64,000 nucleotides of DNA from Curvibacter lanceolatus ATCC 14669 (GTDB lineage: Bacteria; Pseudomonadota; Gammaproteobacteria; Burkholderiales; Burkholderiaceae_C), in NCBI RefSeq assembly GCF_000381265.1, contig NZ_KB906260.1, forward strand, positions 224,289 through 288,288, given 5' to 3'. A program made the position numbers and the translations under genes. Positions 30,745-39,091 of this stretch are shown in pieces (positions within the stretch are counted from its first letter, which is position 1; every line of letters starts with the position of its first letter). The notes under the pieces were generated by a model. That model was not told the origin of the DNA. It saw only the letters and a list, made by a program, of their open reading frames with translations, and did not search any database.

Positions 30745-31821
30745 CTAGAGGGGTGCGATGGGCGGATTGTAACGCAGGCCCCAATCGGCCAAGGCCGCCT
30801 GCAGATCGGCTGGAAGCGCGGTCTCGAAGGCCAGATGTTCGCCACTCACCGGGTGATCGAAGGCCAGCCGCCAGGCATGCAGGGCCTGGCGCTGCATGCC
30901 CGCAGCAGGCGCGCCACCGTACAGGCCGTCGGCCAGCAAAGGGTGCCCCAGATGCGCCATGTGCACACGGATCTGATGGGTGCGGCCGGTGTGGAGCTTG
31001 CAACGCACCCAGCAACCCTGCGTGGCATTGCCCATCAGCTCGATGTCGGTGCGCGCCGTCTTACCCGACTGGTGCGTCAGGTCCACCACCGCCATGCGCA
31101 GGCGGTTGCGCGGGTCCCTGCCGATGGCGGCCTCGACCGTGACCTGAGCGGTGCCCTGCCAAGGCTTGTGGGCCAGCGCCATGTACTGCCGACTGACCTC
31201 GCGCGCCGCAATCAACTGCACCAGCCGGTCCATGGTCTGGCGCGTCTTGGCCACCACCATCAAGCCGCTGGTGTCACGATCCAGCCGGTGCACGATGCCT
31301 GCGCGGGGCAGCAGCACCGCCCCGGCATGGTGGGCCAGCAGGCCGTTGAGCAAGGTACCGCTCCAATGCCCTGGCGCCGGGTGCACCACCAGACCCGGCG
31401 GCTTGTTCAAGACCATGAGGTCCTTGTCCTCGAACACGATGTCGAGCGCCATGGCCTCGGGCTTGAAGGCCTGGCTTTGCGGCGTGGGCCGCAGGCAGAC
31501 CTCCAGCCGGTCGCCGACCTTGACCTTCAGCGAGGCCTTGCTCACGGGCTGTCCATTGAGGCGCACGGCCCCCTCGTCAATGAGCTGCTGCAGGTAGCTG
31601 CGCGAGAACTCGCTGACGAACTCGGTCAAAGCCTTGTCCAGGCGCATCCCGTGGCTGGCCAGAGGGACTTCGCCCTGGCGCAGTTCCTCGGCGGGCTCTT
31701 CAGCCCCGTCCGCCCGCTCCAGCCCGTCTTCTTCCAGCAACTCGGCGATGGCGTCCTTGCCGATGCCATCGAGAGAGGAAGGCTCGGGGGCCGCCGATAT
31801 AATCAATTTGCTTTGCTTCAA
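30745..31821 (-). CDS. rluD: 23S rRNA pseudouridine synthase RluD family
   Basis: Pseudouridine synthase that modifies helix 69 of 23S rRNA if it is true RluD. An S4 domain (MRLDKALTEFVSEFSRSYLQQLIDEGAVRLNG) is followed by the catalytic domain with HRLDRDTSGLMVVAKT and the C-terminal GRTHQIRVHMAHLGHPLLAD. The start is uncertain: TTG at 31821 (358 residues, with an acidic N-terminal extension usual in the group), TTG at 31806, or ATG at 31647 at the S4 domain itself. It diverges from bamD, 13 bases away if the first start is used. The RluD-bamD divergence is common in Proteobacteria. Confidence 0.9.
   Translation of the reverse strand: MKQSKLIISAAPEPSSLDGIGKDAIAELLEEDGLERADGAEEPAEELRQGEVPLASHGMRLDKALTEFVSEFSRSYLQQLIDEGAVRLNGQPVSKASLKVKVGDRLEVCLRPTPQSQAFKPEAMALDIVFEDKDLMVLNKPPGLVVHPAPGHWSGTLLNGLLAHHAGAVLLPRAGIVHRLDRDTSGLMVVAKTRQTMDRLVQLIAAREVSRQYMALAHKPWQGTAQVTVEAAIGRDPRNRLRMAVVDLTHQSGKTARTDIELMGNATQGCWVRCKLHTGRTHQIRVHMAHLGHPLLADGLYGGAPAAGMQRQALHAWRLAFDHPVSGEHLAFETALPADLQAALADWGLRYNPPIAPL
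31798..31803 (+). promoter_or_regulatory. Candidate bamD -10 box
   Basis: A perfect TATAAT lies 32 bases before the bamD ATG. No good -35 is present at 16-18 bp upstream. It falls inside the start region of the divergent rluD gene. Confidence 0.45.
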
Positions 31822-31834
31822 GAGGTTTCCAGTG

Positions 31835-32653
31835 ATGCTACGTGCCAAATTATCCGTGGTCCCCGCGTTCGCGCTGGTTGCCTGTCTGTCCGCGCTGTTG
31901 GGTGGGTGCTCGTCGACCCATGTCGACAAGACCGCCAACTGGACACCCGACCGCCTCTACAGCGAAGCCAAGGATGAACTGAGCTCGGGCGCCTACGACA
32001 AGGCCGTGCCCCTGTTCGAGAAGCTCGAAGGCCGCGCCGCCGGCACACCGCTGGCCCAGCAAGCCGAACTGGAAAAGGCCTATGCCCAGTACCGGGCCAA
32101 TGAACAGGCCCAGGCCCTGGCCACATTGGACCGTTTCATCCGCCTGCACCCGGCCAGCCCCGGCATGGACTACGCCCTCTACATGAAGGGCATCGTGAAC
32201 TTCAATGACAACCTGGGGCTGTTCGCCTCGTTCACCCACCAGGATCTGTCTGAGCGCGATCAGAAGGCGGCCAAGGATTCCTTCGAGTCCTTCAAGGAAT
32301 TGAGCACCCGCTTCCCCGACTCGCGTTACACCCCCGACGCACGTCAGCGCATGGTGTACATCGTGAACTCGCTGGCCCAGTACGAGGTGCACGTGGCCCG
32401 TTATTACTACTCACGCGGTGCCTACGTGGCGGCAATCAACCGCGCCCAGGTGGCCGTGACCGAATACCGTGATGTGCCTGCCACCGAAGAAGCGCTGGTC
32501 ATCCTGGCCAAGTCATACGACGCTCTGGGCATGCCCCAACTGCGTGACGACTCCCGTCGCGTGCTGGCTCAGAACTACCCGCAAAACGCCTACCTGGGCG
32601 GCCAATCCAGCGGGCTCAAGAAATCCACCGGCCCCTGGTGGAAGATCTGGTAA
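31835..32653 (+). CDS. bamD: Outer membrane assembly lipoprotein BamD (ComL)
   Basis: Essential lipoprotein of the BAM complex. From the ATG at 31835 the protein has 272 residues: signal peptide with lipobox LLGGC, then five TPR-like units starting RLYSEAKDELSSGAYDKAVPLFEKLEGR and ending DALGMPQLRDDSRRVLAQNYPQ. The frame is open further upstream, but that part is antisense to rluD. AAGAGG lies 9 bases before the ATG. Confidence 0.95.
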   Translation: MLRAKLSVVPAFALVACLSALLGGCSSTHVDKTANWTPDRLYSEAKDELSSGAYDKAVPLFEKLEGRAAGTPLAQQAELEKAYAQYRANEQAQALATLDRFIRLHPASPGMDYALYMKGIVNFNDNLGLFASFTHQDLSERDQKAAKDSFESFKELSTRFPDSRYTPDARQRMVYIVNSLAQYEVHVARYYYSRGAYVAAINRAQVAVTEYRDVPATEEALVILAKSYDALGMPQLRDDSRRVLAQNYPQNAYLGGQSSGLKKSTGPWWKIW

Positions 32654-32660
32654 CGGCCCC

Positions 32661-34706
32661 TCAGCCCGCCTGACGCAGGGCGCCAAGCGCCTGCATCAAA
32701 GCGGGCTGCCCGTGCAAGATGGGCATATCCGGCAAGGCCGCCAGCAGTTGCGGCCCATAGCTGCGCTGCAGCAAGCGTTCATCCGCGATCACCAGCACAC
32801 CCCGATCGGTTTCTGAACGGATCAGCCGGCCAGCGCCCTGCTTCAGGGCCATGGCGGTCTCGGGCAGCACATAGGCCTCGAACGGTGACAGGCCCTCCTG
32901 GCGCAGGGCCTGGCTGCGTGCCTGTACCAGCGGGTCGTCGGGCACCGGAAACGGCAGCTTGTCGATGACCAGCATCTGCAAGGCATCGCCAGGCACATCC
33001 ACGCCCTCCCAGAAGGCCCCCGAGGCCAGCAGCACGCAGGGGCGCCCCGCCCCACCGCCCTGGCGAAAGCGCTCCAGCAGGCGCCTGCGTGAGCCCTGCC
33101 CCTGCACCAGCACATCGATGCCCGAGCCCGCCAGCCAATGCTGCAACTGCTGGGCCAACTCACCCAGCGCACGCAATGAGGTGGCCAGCACCAAGGTACG
33201 CCCCCCCAGACAGCGCAAGGGCTCGACCAGCCAGTGCGCCAGCGCACAAGCGTGGTCCGGGTCCTGCGCATCGGGCAGGCCCTCGGGCACGTGCAGGCAG
33301 GCCTGTTGGCGGTAGTCAAATGGGCTGGCCACCCGCAACACGGTCGCGTGCCCCTGCAACCCAGCGGGCTCGGTGAACCAGCTGAGGGACTCGTCCAGCC
33401 CCAGGGTGGCCGAGGTGAACACCCAGGACCGAACACCGGCCTGCGTATCCTGCGCAATCAGAGGCGCAATGGCCTCCGCAATGTTGAGCGGCGCTTCCAT
33501 GCAGCGCGCCTGCCGCCCCAACTCCAGCCAGCGCACCACCCTACCGGAGGGGGGGCGCATGAAACCGGCCCAACTCTGCTGCAAGGCATCCACGCGCTCA
33601 GCCAGTCGACGCAGCTCAGGCGCAGTCTCTGCCACCACCTGGAGTGCCTCGAGCACCCGCGCCAACACGGCGGCCAACTGAAGCTGGTTCTGCTGCCAGA
33701 GCCCCGGCGCCACACCCTCGGGACTGGCCCCCAGCCAACGCAGACGCACCCCAGCACGGGGCGTATCCCGCCCCAGGCATTGGTCCAACGCCCGAGCCTG
33801 CTGCTCCAGCAGCGAAGCCAACTCCGGCCAGGGCTGAAAGCCGCGGGCCCAACGCATGCCTTCATTGACCAGTTCGCTGGCCAGCCCACGCAATTGGCGG
33901 GTACTGAACTGGCGCCCCATGAACTGCACCCCGATGTCGTTGAGGCGATGCGCCTCATCGAAGACCACGGTCTGCACCGAGGGCAGCAGCTCGGCCACCC
34001 CCGACTCACGCAGTTGCAGATCGGCAAAGAACAGGTGGTGGTTGATCACCACAACATCAGCCAGCATGGCGCGCCGCCGGGCCTCGTTGACATGACACGC
34101 CTGCCAGCCGGCACACCGGGCACCCAGGCAGTTGTCGCGGGTCGAGGTGATCAGGGGCAGCAAGGGAGAGGTCTCGTCCAGCTCGGGCAGTTCGGCCAGA
34201 TCGCCGGAGCGCGTTGAATGGGCCCAGCGTTCGACCTGGGCCAAGTGTCGCAGTTCTGCGTCCCCCAGGTAGTGACCATCGCGGCGCGCCGAGGCCAGGC
34301 GATGGGTACAGAGGTAGCTGGCCCGGCCCTTCAAGGGGGCAACTCGCCGGTTCACACCCAGCAAGTCCAACAGCCTGGGCAGATCACGCGTGGAGAGCTG
34401 GTCTTGCAAGTTGCGTGTGGCCGTGGCGATCAGGGTGCGACGCCCACTGAGCAAAGCGGGCAGCAAGTAGCCATAGGTCTTGCCCACACCGGTGCCGGCC
34501 TCGGCCACCAGCACGCCACCTTCAGCCACGCATTGCGCGACCGCCTGGGCCAGACGCATCTGCCCCGCACGGGGCCTGAAACCCGGCTCAGCGCGCTGCA
34601 GAAGCCCCCCTGGGCCCAGCCAATCGGCCACCTGCGCCGCCCAGGGCGGCGACCCTGAGCCGGGCCCTATTGAAAAAGACAGATCCGGCTGCGATTCGCT
34701 TGTCAT
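32661..34706 (-). CDS. DinG/YoaA-family Fe-S helicase
   Basis: ATP-dependent 5'-3' DNA helicase of the XPD-like superfamily 2; 681 residues from the ATG at 34706. Walker A AGTGVGKT at 70-77, DEAH box at 250-253, and four Cys (133, 193, 198, 204) at the places expected for the [4Fe-4S] cluster. C-terminal helicase motifs include FTSATL, LATSLRAL, GAFWEGVDVPG and the last motif QGAGRLIRSETDRG. YoaA-type proteins resolve replication damage. It converges with bamD (7 bases) and diverges from the PP2C gene. Confidence 0.93.
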   Translation of the reverse strand: MTSESQPDLSFSIGPGSGSPPWAAQVADWLGPGGLLQRAEPGFRPRAGQMRLAQAVAQCVAEGGVLVAEAGTGVGKTYGYLLPALLSGRRTLIATATRNLQDQLSTRDLPRLLDLLGVNRRVAPLKGRASYLCTHRLASARRDGHYLGDAELRHLAQVERWAHSTRSGDLAELPELDETSPLLPLITSTRDNCLGARCAGWQACHVNEARRRAMLADVVVINHHLFFADLQLRESGVAELLPSVQTVVFDEAHRLNDIGVQFMGRQFSTRQLRGLASELVNEGMRWARGFQPWPELASLLEQQARALDQCLGRDTPRAGVRLRWLGASPEGVAPGLWQQNQLQLAAVLARVLEALQVVAETAPELRRLAERVDALQQSWAGFMRPPSGRVVRWLELGRQARCMEAPLNIAEAIAPLIAQDTQAGVRSWVFTSATLGLDESLSWFTEPAGLQGHATVLRVASPFDYRQQACLHVPEGLPDAQDPDHACALAHWLVEPLRCLGGRTLVLATSLRALGELAQQLQHWLAGSGIDVLVQGQGSRRRLLERFRQGGGAGRPCVLLASGAFWEGVDVPGDALQMLVIDKLPFPVPDDPLVQARSQALRQEGLSPFEAYVLPETAMALKQGAGRLIRSETDRGVLVIADERLLQRSYGPQLLAALPDMPILHGQPALMQALGALRQAG

Positions 34707-34767
34707 TTCTTCACACGATAATAGGTGACCACTTTGCGCGAAACTCCTGCAGGTTGAAGCCCCTATC

Positions 34768-35550
34768 ATGTCTCAAGGTTACCGACTTACCGCTTCCACG
34801 GGCATTCACAAGGGAGATCGCGAATACCAGCAAGACCAGGTGGTCTTGCTGAGCCATGCCCGCGTGAACGGCTGCGTGCTGGCCGTGGTGGCCGACGGCA
34901 TGGGGGGCCGCAGCGGTGGGCGCAAGGCGTCTGACCAGGTGATGCTCAGCGCACGCCAGTTGTTTGAGCGCTTCGCGCCAGAAAACGATTCGCCGCATGA
35001 GTTGCTGCAGCAGTTGCTCAAGGAAGCCCATCTGGTGATCAAGCTCACCGCCATCTCGGCCGAGCAGGAACCCCACAGCACGGTGGCCGCATTCCTGATC
35101 CTGCCCAATGGGGAATGCCATTGGATCCACGCAGGTGACTCGCGCATCTACCACTTCCATGGCGACCGGCTGGTCAAGCGCACCATGGACCACTCCTATG
35201 TGCAGGCCCTGGTCGACCGCGGCGAACTGACCGAGGAAGAGGCCAGCCACCACCCGCAGTCCAACATTCTGCTGGGCTGCCTGGGCACAGAATCGGATCC
35301 GCCGATGGCCTACCACGTGATCGATCAGGTCAAACCCGGGGACTCGCTGATGGCCTGCAGCGACGGGGTCTGGCACTACTTCACGAACGCCGAGCTGGGT
35401 TCGGTCCTGGCCGGCCTTTCGCCGCGCGAGGCCACCGAGTTCCTGATCGACAAGGCGCGCAGCCGCGCGCGTGGCGGCGGCGACAACTTGTCACTGGTGG
35501 TGGTGCGCATCGAGCCCCTGGTCGGAACACCCGGCGCCATCCGACGCTGA
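34768..35550 (+). CDS. PP2C-family protein serine/threonine phosphatase
   Basis: A 260-residue stand-alone PPM/PP2C phosphatase, cytoplasmic. Metal-binding motifs: DREYQQDQ near residue 17, VVADGMGG near 41, HAGDSRIY near 125, ACSDGVW near 197 and GGGDNLSLVVVRI near the end, which gives the usual aspartate cluster for two Mn/Mg ions. No membrane anchor or sensory domain. A partner Ser/Thr kinase is not in the window, so its substrate is unknown. It diverges from the helicase gene with a 61-base gap. Confidence 0.9.
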   Translation: MSQGYRLTASTGIHKGDREYQQDQVVLLSHARVNGCVLAVVADGMGGRSGGRKASDQVMLSARQLFERFAPENDSPHELLQQLLKEAHLVIKLTAISAEQEPHSTVAAFLILPNGECHWIHAGDSRIYHFHGDRLVKRTMDHSYVQALVDRGELTEEEASHHPQSNILLGCLGTESDPPMAYHVIDQVKPGDSLMACSDGVWHYFTNAELGSVLAGLSPREATEFLIDKARSRARGGGDNLSLVVVRIEPLVGTPGAIRR

Positions 35551-35556
35551 AGTCAG

Positions 35557-35577
35557 CGAGGCCTGGGCCAGGCCTCG
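35557..35577. terminator. Inverted repeat between convergent genes
   Basis: CGAGGCCTGG (35557-35566) and CCAGGCCTCG (35568-35577) are exact inverted copies one base apart, between the PP2C gene and the coiled-coil gene. There is no T run on either side, so it is at best a weak bidirectional terminator. Confidence 0.4.
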
Positions 35578-35590
35578 GCCGCAACAGGCC

Positions 35591-36304
35591 TCAGGGCCGC
35601 ACGGCGGGCACCCCAGTGGCCTCAGCAGGCACAGGCAGAGGTTTGCCACGCGGGCCGGGGCTGTTCTTGGCGTCGCGCTCCACCTGTTGGCGGTGGCTGG
35701 CGGCATCCTGCTGCTTGTCCTGAAACCTGCGGGCCTCCTGAGAGGCTTGCGCGGCCTTGCTGGCACGCTCAGCGGCTTTTTCAGTGGCCTGCTGCTGCTT
35801 GCGCTGCTGCTCGGCTTGGCGCTCTGCCCGCTCGCGAGCCTGATTGGCCACATCGGCTGCCTTCTGGGCCGCGGTGTTGGCCGCGTCGGTGTTTTTCTGA
35901 ACCCCTTGCTGCTGGCGGTTCATCAAGTCGATGTCGCGCTCGGGCGAAGACACCTTGTCTTCGATGCGGCGCAACTGCTCGCTGGAGCGCAGGCGGCGCT
36001 CCCGGTCATTGAGGGTGATCTCCTGGCGCTTGAGATCGGCCATCACCTCCCGGTGCTTGACCCGGCTCTCCAGCAGACAGTCATTGACCGCGAAACGCTG
36101 GTAGCAGGCACTTTCCACCTGCTGCTGGCGCAGCATCTCGGCAGAACGCTCACGCTCGATGCGCGCACGCTCGACCTCGGTGAAAGAAGGTGTTGCCTGT
36201 GCTGGTGCAGGCCCGTCGAGGAGCGGCTCGACGGCCAGCACCGGGCCCGCCAGACAGAGCATGACCGACAGAAGCAGCCCGTTCAGGCGTGATGCGGACA
36301 TCAT
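35591..36304 (-). CDS. Exported coiled-coil protein, unknown function
   Basis: A 237-residue protein with a signal peptide (LLLSVMLCLAGPVLA) and a mature part that is almost wholly charged helix: FTEVERARIERERSAEMLRQ, then RERAERQAEQQRKQQQATEKAAERASKA. Two Cys (ESACYQRFAVNDCLLESR) could form a disulfide. The C-terminus is Pro-rich. No known domain is recognised. The start overlaps the zapE stop: tandem ATG codons at 36304 and 36301, with TGA inside, so it is translated with zapE. Likely periplasmic. Confidence 0.75.
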   Translation of the reverse strand: MMSASRLNGLLLSVMLCLAGPVLAVEPLLDGPAPAQATPSFTEVERARIERERSAEMLRQQQVESACYQRFAVNDCLLESRVKHREVMADLKRQEITLNDRERRLRSSEQLRRIEDKVSSPERDIDLMNRQQQGVQKNTDAANTAAQKAADVANQARERAERQAEQQRKQQQATEKAAERASKAAQASQEARRFQDKQQDAASHRQQVERDAKNSPGPRGKPLPVPAEATGVPAVRP

Positions 36305-37410
36305 GTGAGGCTCGTGTCGACCAGGCGGCGCTCCAGCGCCAGGAACTCGGCCGACTGCATCTCGTTGAGACGCGAGACGGTGCGCGGGAACTCATGCGCC
36401 ATCGGGCCCTCGGTGTAGAGCTCTTCGGGTGGCACGGCCGCCGACAGGATCAGCTTGACCCGGCGGTCGTACAGCACGTCGACCAGCCAGGTGAAACGCC
36501 GCGCCTCTGAGGCCCGGCTGACTGGCATGTGCGGCACACCACTGAGCAGCACGGTGTGGAACTGGGTGGCGATCTCCAGGTAGTCATTCTGCGAGCGCGG
36601 GCCACCACACAGGGTTTTGAAGTCGAACCAGACCACGCCGCCGGCCTTGCGCAGGGCATGGATCTCGCGCGACTCGATGCGCATCACCGGGTCTTCGTCC
36701 TGGGTCTCGGCCAGACGGGCAAAGCTGTCGCGCATCTCGGCATCGGCATCGGCCCCCAGCGGGGTGATGTAGGCCCGCACCTGCTCGAGCGTGCGCCGGC
36801 GGTAATCGGTCCCGTTGTCCACGTTCAGCACGTCCATGCGCTCGTTGAGCAAGGCAATGGCCGGCAGGATGCGGTCACGGTGCAAGCCATCGGGGTACAG
36901 ATCGTCCGGCTTGAAATTGGAGGTGGTGACAAAGCCCACCCCGTTGTCGAAAAGGGACACCAGCAAGCGGTGAAGAATCATCGCATCGGTGATGTCGGCC
37001 ACATGGAACTCATCGAAGCAGATGAGCTTGTAGCGCTTGGCAATCTTGGCGCCCAGCACATCAAGCGGGTTGACGGTGCCTTGCAGCACCGTCATCTCGC
37101 GGTGCACCTCGCGCATGAACTCGTGGAAGTGCAGCCGCACCTTGCGGCGGATGGGCACCGAGTTGAAGAAGCAATCCATCAGAAAGCTCTTGCCCCGCCC
37201 CACCCCGCCGTACATGTACACGCCACGCGGGATCTCAGGCCGATTGATCAGCTTCTTGAACGAGTTGGAGCGCTTTTCCTTGTAGGCTGCCCAGTCATTG
37301 GCACAGCGCTGCAAGGCCTCGACAGCGCGAAGCTGCGCGGGGTCACTGCTGAACCCCCGCGCCTTGATCTCGGCCTCGTAGGCCAAGCGAACGGCATCAG
37401 ATCCCGACAT
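36301..37410 (-). CDS. zapE: Cell division protein ZapE (AFG1-like ATPase)
   Basis: AAA-type ATPase that affects Z-ring stability, 369 residues, the family size. Walker A GGVGRGKSFLMD near residue 68, Walker B KLICFDEFHVADITDAM, and FVTTSNFKPDDLYPDGLHRDRILPAI, the AFG1 signature. It lies downstream of lpdA (10 bases) and may be read from the sucA-sucB-lpdA transcript. Confidence 0.94.
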   Translation of the reverse strand: MSGSDAVRLAYEAEIKARGFSSDPAQLRAVEALQRCANDWAAYKEKRSNSFKKLINRPEIPRGVYMYGGVGRGKSFLMDCFFNSVPIRRKVRLHFHEFMREVHREMTVLQGTVNPLDVLGAKIAKRYKLICFDEFHVADITDAMILHRLLVSLFDNGVGFVTTSNFKPDDLYPDGLHRDRILPAIALLNERMDVLNVDNGTDYRRRTLEQVRAYITPLGADADAEMRDSFARLAETQDEDPVMRIESREIHALRKAGGVVWFDFKTLCGGPRSQNDYLEIATQFHTVLLSGVPHMPVSRASEARRFTWLVDVLYDRRVKLILSAAVPPEELYTEGPMAHEFPRTVSRLNEMQSAEFLALERRLVDTSLT

Positions 37411-37420
37411 GCGTGGCTGA

Positions 37421-38848
37421 TCAGAAGTTCAGCGTGCGCTTGTCCACGGCCAAGGCAGCTTCCTTGGTGGCTTCGGACAGCGAAGGGTGTGCGTGGCAGA
37501 TGCGCGCGATGTCTTCGGCGCTGGCCTTGAACTCCATGGCCACGACGGCTTCGGAGATCAGTTCGCTGGCCATCGGGCCCACGATGTGAACGCCCAGGAT
37601 CTCATCGGTGGTGGCATCGGCCAGGAACTTCACCATGCCGGTGGTGTCGCCCAGGGCGCGTGCACGGCCGTTGGCCAGGAAGGGGAAGGTACCGGCCTTG
37701 TAGGCGCGGCCGCTGGCCTTGAGCTGCTGCTCGGTCTGGCCCACCCAGGCGATTTCGGGGCTGGTGTAGATCACCCAGGGGATGGTGCCGAAGTTGACGT
37801 GACCGTGTTGGCCAGCAATGCGCTCGGCCACGGCAACGCCTTCTTCCTCGGCCTTATGGGCCAGCATGGGGCCACGCACCACGTCACCCACCGCCCAGAC
37901 GTTGGGCAGATTGGTCTGGCAATCGTCGTTCACCACGATGGCGCCGCGTTCGTCGAGTTGCAGGCCGACGGCTTCGGTGTTCAGGCCGATGGTGTTGGGC
38001 ACGCGGCCGATCGAGATGATCAGCTTGTCCACTTCCAGGTCCACGGCCTCGCCCTTGGCGTTGGTGTAGGCGACGCTCACGCCCTTCTTGCCGTTCTTGA
38101 TCTCACCGACCTTGACGCCGAGTTCGATCTTCAGGCCTTGCTTGTCGAAAGCCTTCTTGGCTTCCTTGGCGATCTGCTCGTCCACGGCGCCCAGGAAGGT
38201 CGGCAGGCCTTCGAGGATGGTGACTTCAGCACCCAGGCGACGCCAAACGGAACCCATTTCGAGACCGATCACGCCCGAGCCGATCAGGCCCAGCTTCTTG
38301 GGCACGGCGCCCAGACGCAGCGCGCCGTCGTTGGACAGCACATTGACTTCGTCAAAGGGCGTGCCGGGCAGCGCACGGGCGTTCGAGCCGGTGGCGATGA
38401 TGATGTGCTTGCCGGTGATGGACTCTTCGGCGGCGCCAGCCACCTTGATCTCGTAGCCGCCTTCGGCCGCCTTCACGAAGGAGCCACGGCCGTGGAAGAA
38501 GCTGACCTTGTTCTTCTTGAACAGGTACAGGATGCCGTCGTTGTTCTGCTTCACAACGGTGTCCTTGCGGGCAATCATCTTGGCCACGTCCATCTTGACG
38601 TCCGACACCGAGATGCCGTGGTCGGCAAAGTGGTGCGTGGCGTGGTCGAAATGCTCGGACGATTGCAGCAGGGCCTTGGAGGGGATGCAACCGACGTTGG
38701 TGCAGGTACCGCCAGGAGCCGGGCCGCCCTTGTCGTTCTTCCATTCGTCGATACAGGCCACTTGGAAACCCAGTTGGGCTGCACGGATGGCGGCGATGTA
38801 GCCACCGGGGCCGCCGCCGATCACGACGACATCAAATTGTTTGCTCAT
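37421..38848 (-). CDS. lpdA: Dihydrolipoyl dehydrogenase (E3)
   Basis: FAD-dependent E3 component that reoxidises dihydrolipoyl groups; 475 residues. FAD-binding VVIGGGPGGY at 8-17, redox-active Cys49 and Cys54 in GGTCTNVGCIPSK, NAD-binding GSGVIGLEMG, and C-terminal HAHPSLSEA with the catalytic His-Glu. Last gene of the sucA-sucB-lpdA operon, so it serves the 2-oxoglutarate dehydrogenase complex. The 243-base gap to sucB holds a hairpin and a repeat. Confidence 0.97.
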   Translation of the reverse strand: MSKQFDVVVIGGGPGGYIAAIRAAQLGFQVACIDEWKNDKGGPAPGGTCTNVGCIPSKALLQSSEHFDHATHHFADHGISVSDVKMDVAKMIARKDTVVKQNNDGILYLFKKNKVSFFHGRGSFVKAAEGGYEIKVAGAAEESITGKHIIIATGSNARALPGTPFDEVNVLSNDGALRLGAVPKKLGLIGSGVIGLEMGSVWRRLGAEVTILEGLPTFLGAVDEQIAKEAKKAFDKQGLKIELGVKVGEIKNGKKGVSVAYTNAKGEAVDLEVDKLIISIGRVPNTIGLNTEAVGLQLDERGAIVVNDDCQTNLPNVWAVGDVVRGPMLAHKAEEEGVAVAERIAGQHGHVNFGTIPWVIYTSPEIAWVGQTEQQLKASGRAYKAGTFPFLANGRARALGDTTGMVKFLADATTDEILGVHIVGPMASELISEAVVAMEFKASAEDIARICHAHPSLSEATKEAALAVDKRTLNF

Positions 38849-38876
38849 GTGAAATCTCTTGAATCAGTTGGAACAA

Positions 38877-38921
38877 AACCCACCAGGGTGCGCGCTGTGT
38901 CCGCTTTGCACCCGGTGGGTT
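38877..38921 (-). terminator. Long hairpin upstream of lpdA
   Basis: AACCCACC-A-GGGTGC (38877-38891) pairs with GCACCCGGTGGGTT (38908-38921): 14 bp with one bulged A, 16-base loop. On the minus strand it is followed by TTGTTCC after the TT of the stem, a poor T run. It could be an internal attenuator or an mRNA-processing hairpin between sucB and lpdA. Confidence 0.5.
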
Positions 38922-38923
38922 GG

Positions 38924-39050
38924 AATCCTCCCCCCTGAGTCGCCTGCGGCACCATCCCCCCAAGGGGACGATGCCGGTGGCCGGGCAAAGCCCGCTCCAC
39001 GGCATCTCTGGCCTGGCCTGCTCCGCGGCCATCAGACGATGCTCGGCAGG
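38924..39050. repeat. Candidate Comamonadaceae intergenic repeat element
   Basis: The sucB-lpdA gap contains CCTCCCCCCTGAGTCGCCTG, then CATCCCCCCAAGGGGACGAT, GGCCGGGCAAAGCCCGCTCC and GGCCTGGCCTGCTCCGCGGCC. This series of CCCCC/AAGGGG, GGGCAAAGCCCG and GGCCTGCTCC blocks is, from memory, a repeat found between genes in Acidovorax, Variovorax and relatives. It is GC-rich with several small hairpins. Only one copy is in this window. Confidence 0.5.
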
Positions 39051-39091
39051 CCAGTTTCATGGGACGCGCTGGTGAGGAGGGTGTTGTTGGC

